This document shows positions 63,180 to 64,000 of a stretch of 64,000 nucleotides of DNA, piece by piece. The DNA is from Aliisedimentitalea scapharcae (GTDB taxonomy: Bacteria; Pseudomonadota; Alphaproteobacteria; Rhodobacterales; Rhodobacteraceae), in NCBI RefSeq assembly GCF_045277565.1, contig NZ_CP123586.1, positions 120,396-184,395 of the forward strand, in the 5' to 3' direction. Position 1 is the stretch's first letter, and each line of letters opens with the position of its first letter. Below the pieces are notes generated by a model. That model had not been told where the DNA came from. It searched no databases and saw nothing but the letters and a program-made list of their open reading frames with translations. The translations under genes were made by a program, and so were the position numbers.

Positions 63180-63959
63180 ATGCCCGTGCAACAATTGTTC
63201 TACAATACCGCTGTACCTGTCAGCGCACAGCGACATGGTGACCTGTCAATCAGCATGGGGAAGTCCTATTCATTCGCCAGCAAAACCAACTCTATTCCTG
63301 TTACAGCATTGGAATTCGGCCCCGCCGCCAGCGACCACCCGATCGTCTTTGCAGGTGTGGGAGACGACGCAGTTCCGGCAATAATCGTCGGTACACGCAA
63401 CGATGAAAATTTGGCTGTCGACAGCGACGGCCAGTGGAGTGGCACATATATTCCGGCCTTTGCCAGACGGTATCCCTTCATCTTCTCCCTAGATGAAGAA
63501 AAACAACAGTTCACGTTGTTGCTGGACGAAGAGTACGAGGGCGCGAACAGGGAAGGTCGCGGCGAACGCCTATTCGATTCCGAAGGCGAACAGACTGTGT
63601 ATTTGAAATCCTTGCTAAAGTTCCTGCAAGAATATCAGGCTGGCTTCGCGCGCACTCAGGCATTTTGCAAACGCCTGATCGAATTGGACCTACTTACACC
63701 GATGCAGGCACAGTTTTCCCTGCCCGCAGGAGAAAATCGGACGTTGGGCGGATTCAAGGTTGTTGACCGTGAAAAACTGAAGGCGTTGCCAGGTGACACT
63801 CTCGCTGAGCTCTGTAGTAAGGATGAACTGGAATGCATTTACCTACATCTGGCGTCACTGCGTCATTTCCGAAACATGTTGGAACGGACCCAACCCGTCG
63901 CGACGCAAGACCCCATGGAACCCGCAACAGACGACGTGGAACCAGAAGCCGACAGCTGA
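63180..63959 (+). CDS. SapC-family protein
   Basis: About 259 residues. The opening PVQQLFYNTAVPVSAQRHGD and the following FASKTNSIPVTALEFGPAA with HPIVFAG match SapC-family proteins; later pieces include YIPAFARRYPFIF and GERLFDSEGEQT. No signal peptide or membrane helix is present, so it is probably cytoplasmic. The ATG at 63180 is preferred to the one at 63162 because AAAAGG lies at a normal distance before it and the family-like start follows at once. The family name comes from an S-layer locus of Campylobacter fetus; its biochemical role is not known. Divergence from the giant gene suggests a shared role in surface-protein biogenesis. Confidence 0.83.
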   Translation: MPVQQLFYNTAVPVSAQRHGDLSISMGKSYSFASKTNSIPVTALEFGPAASDHPIVFAGVGDDAVPAIIVGTRNDENLAVDSDGQWSGTYIPAFARRYPFIFSLDEEKQQFTLLLDEEYEGANREGRGERLFDSEGEQTVYLKSLLKFLQEYQAGFARTQAFCKRLIELDLLTPMQAQFSLPAGENRTLGGFKVVDREKLKALPGDTLAELCSKDELECIYLHLASLRHFRNMLERTQPVATQDPMEPATDDVEPEADS

Positions 63960-64000
63960 GGTCCCTGTCCGTTCTCATCGCACTGACCCTGTCATTCGCG

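Noticed and set aside
63956..64000. Signal-peptide-like frame (LRSLSVLIALTLSFA) at the window end
   Set aside because: No ATG, GTG or TTG start in frame nearby, and the window ends before it can be judged.
1..64000. CRISPR arrays, insertion sequences, tRNA and rRNA genes, prophage genes
   Set aside because: Looked for by eye; none seen. The repeats present are protein-level and diverged in DNA.

Overview
The window looks like chromosomal DNA of a marine alphaproteobacterium, most likely Rhodobacterales (Roseobacter group). The signs are moderately high GC, compact operons joined by 4-base ATGA/GTGA overlaps, a tripartite tricarboxylate transporter tied to an apparent sulfoacetate pathway, and a CobW/DUF1826 metal operon. 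This placement is an inference from gene content; no rRNA or tRNA gene was seen.

Layout. (1) 0.1-5.8 kb, plus strand: envelope genes, namely an AsmA-like protein, a small secreted protein, an MscS-type channel and a DUF502-like membrane protein. (2) 5.9-13 kb: a catabolic unit. On the minus strand it runs tctA-tctB-tctC-acylating aldehyde dehydrogenase-acyl-CoA ligase, with a divergent LacI regulator. It reads as a sulfoacetate (sau-type) module in which a TTT transporter takes the place of SauU. (3) 13-19 kb: a peptidoglycan-binding-domain protein, a porin and a second AsmA-like protein of almost the same length as the first. (4) 19.2-28.9 kb: a HupE/UreJ-like protein and a parvulin-like isomerase, then a tightly coupled minus-strand metal-acquisition operon (CobW GTPase, DUF1826, a DUF6525-like small protein, a peptide/nickel-type ABC transporter and a 69-codon tail ORF). 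A divergent Rrf2 regulator faces it across two tandem 17-bp inverted repeats. (5) 29-32 kb: a D-aminoacylase-family amidohydrolase and a divergent AraC regulator.

(6) 32.3-64 kb is the most unusual part. One uninterrupted 24.6-kb gene encodes an 8199-residue repetitive surface or secreted protein. It has an LEPR-XLL-type N-terminus, a very long beta-repeat body, RTX calcium repeats, six DUF11-like repeats that each carry an EF-hand-like loop or a shorter relative of one, and a TPGFWK terminal domain. Behind a strong hairpin follow three overlapping genes: a GAF-HlyD fusion, a PqqD-M50 protease-HlyD fusion, and a SecA-like ATPase without the C-terminal third. No type I ABC exporter or TolC lies in the window. 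The gene set therefore suggests a dedicated, apparently uncharacterised export and maturation system for the giant protein. A SapC-family gene diverges from the giant gene; that family was first named in an S-layer locus.

All functional statements rest on motifs read by eye. No database search was possible.
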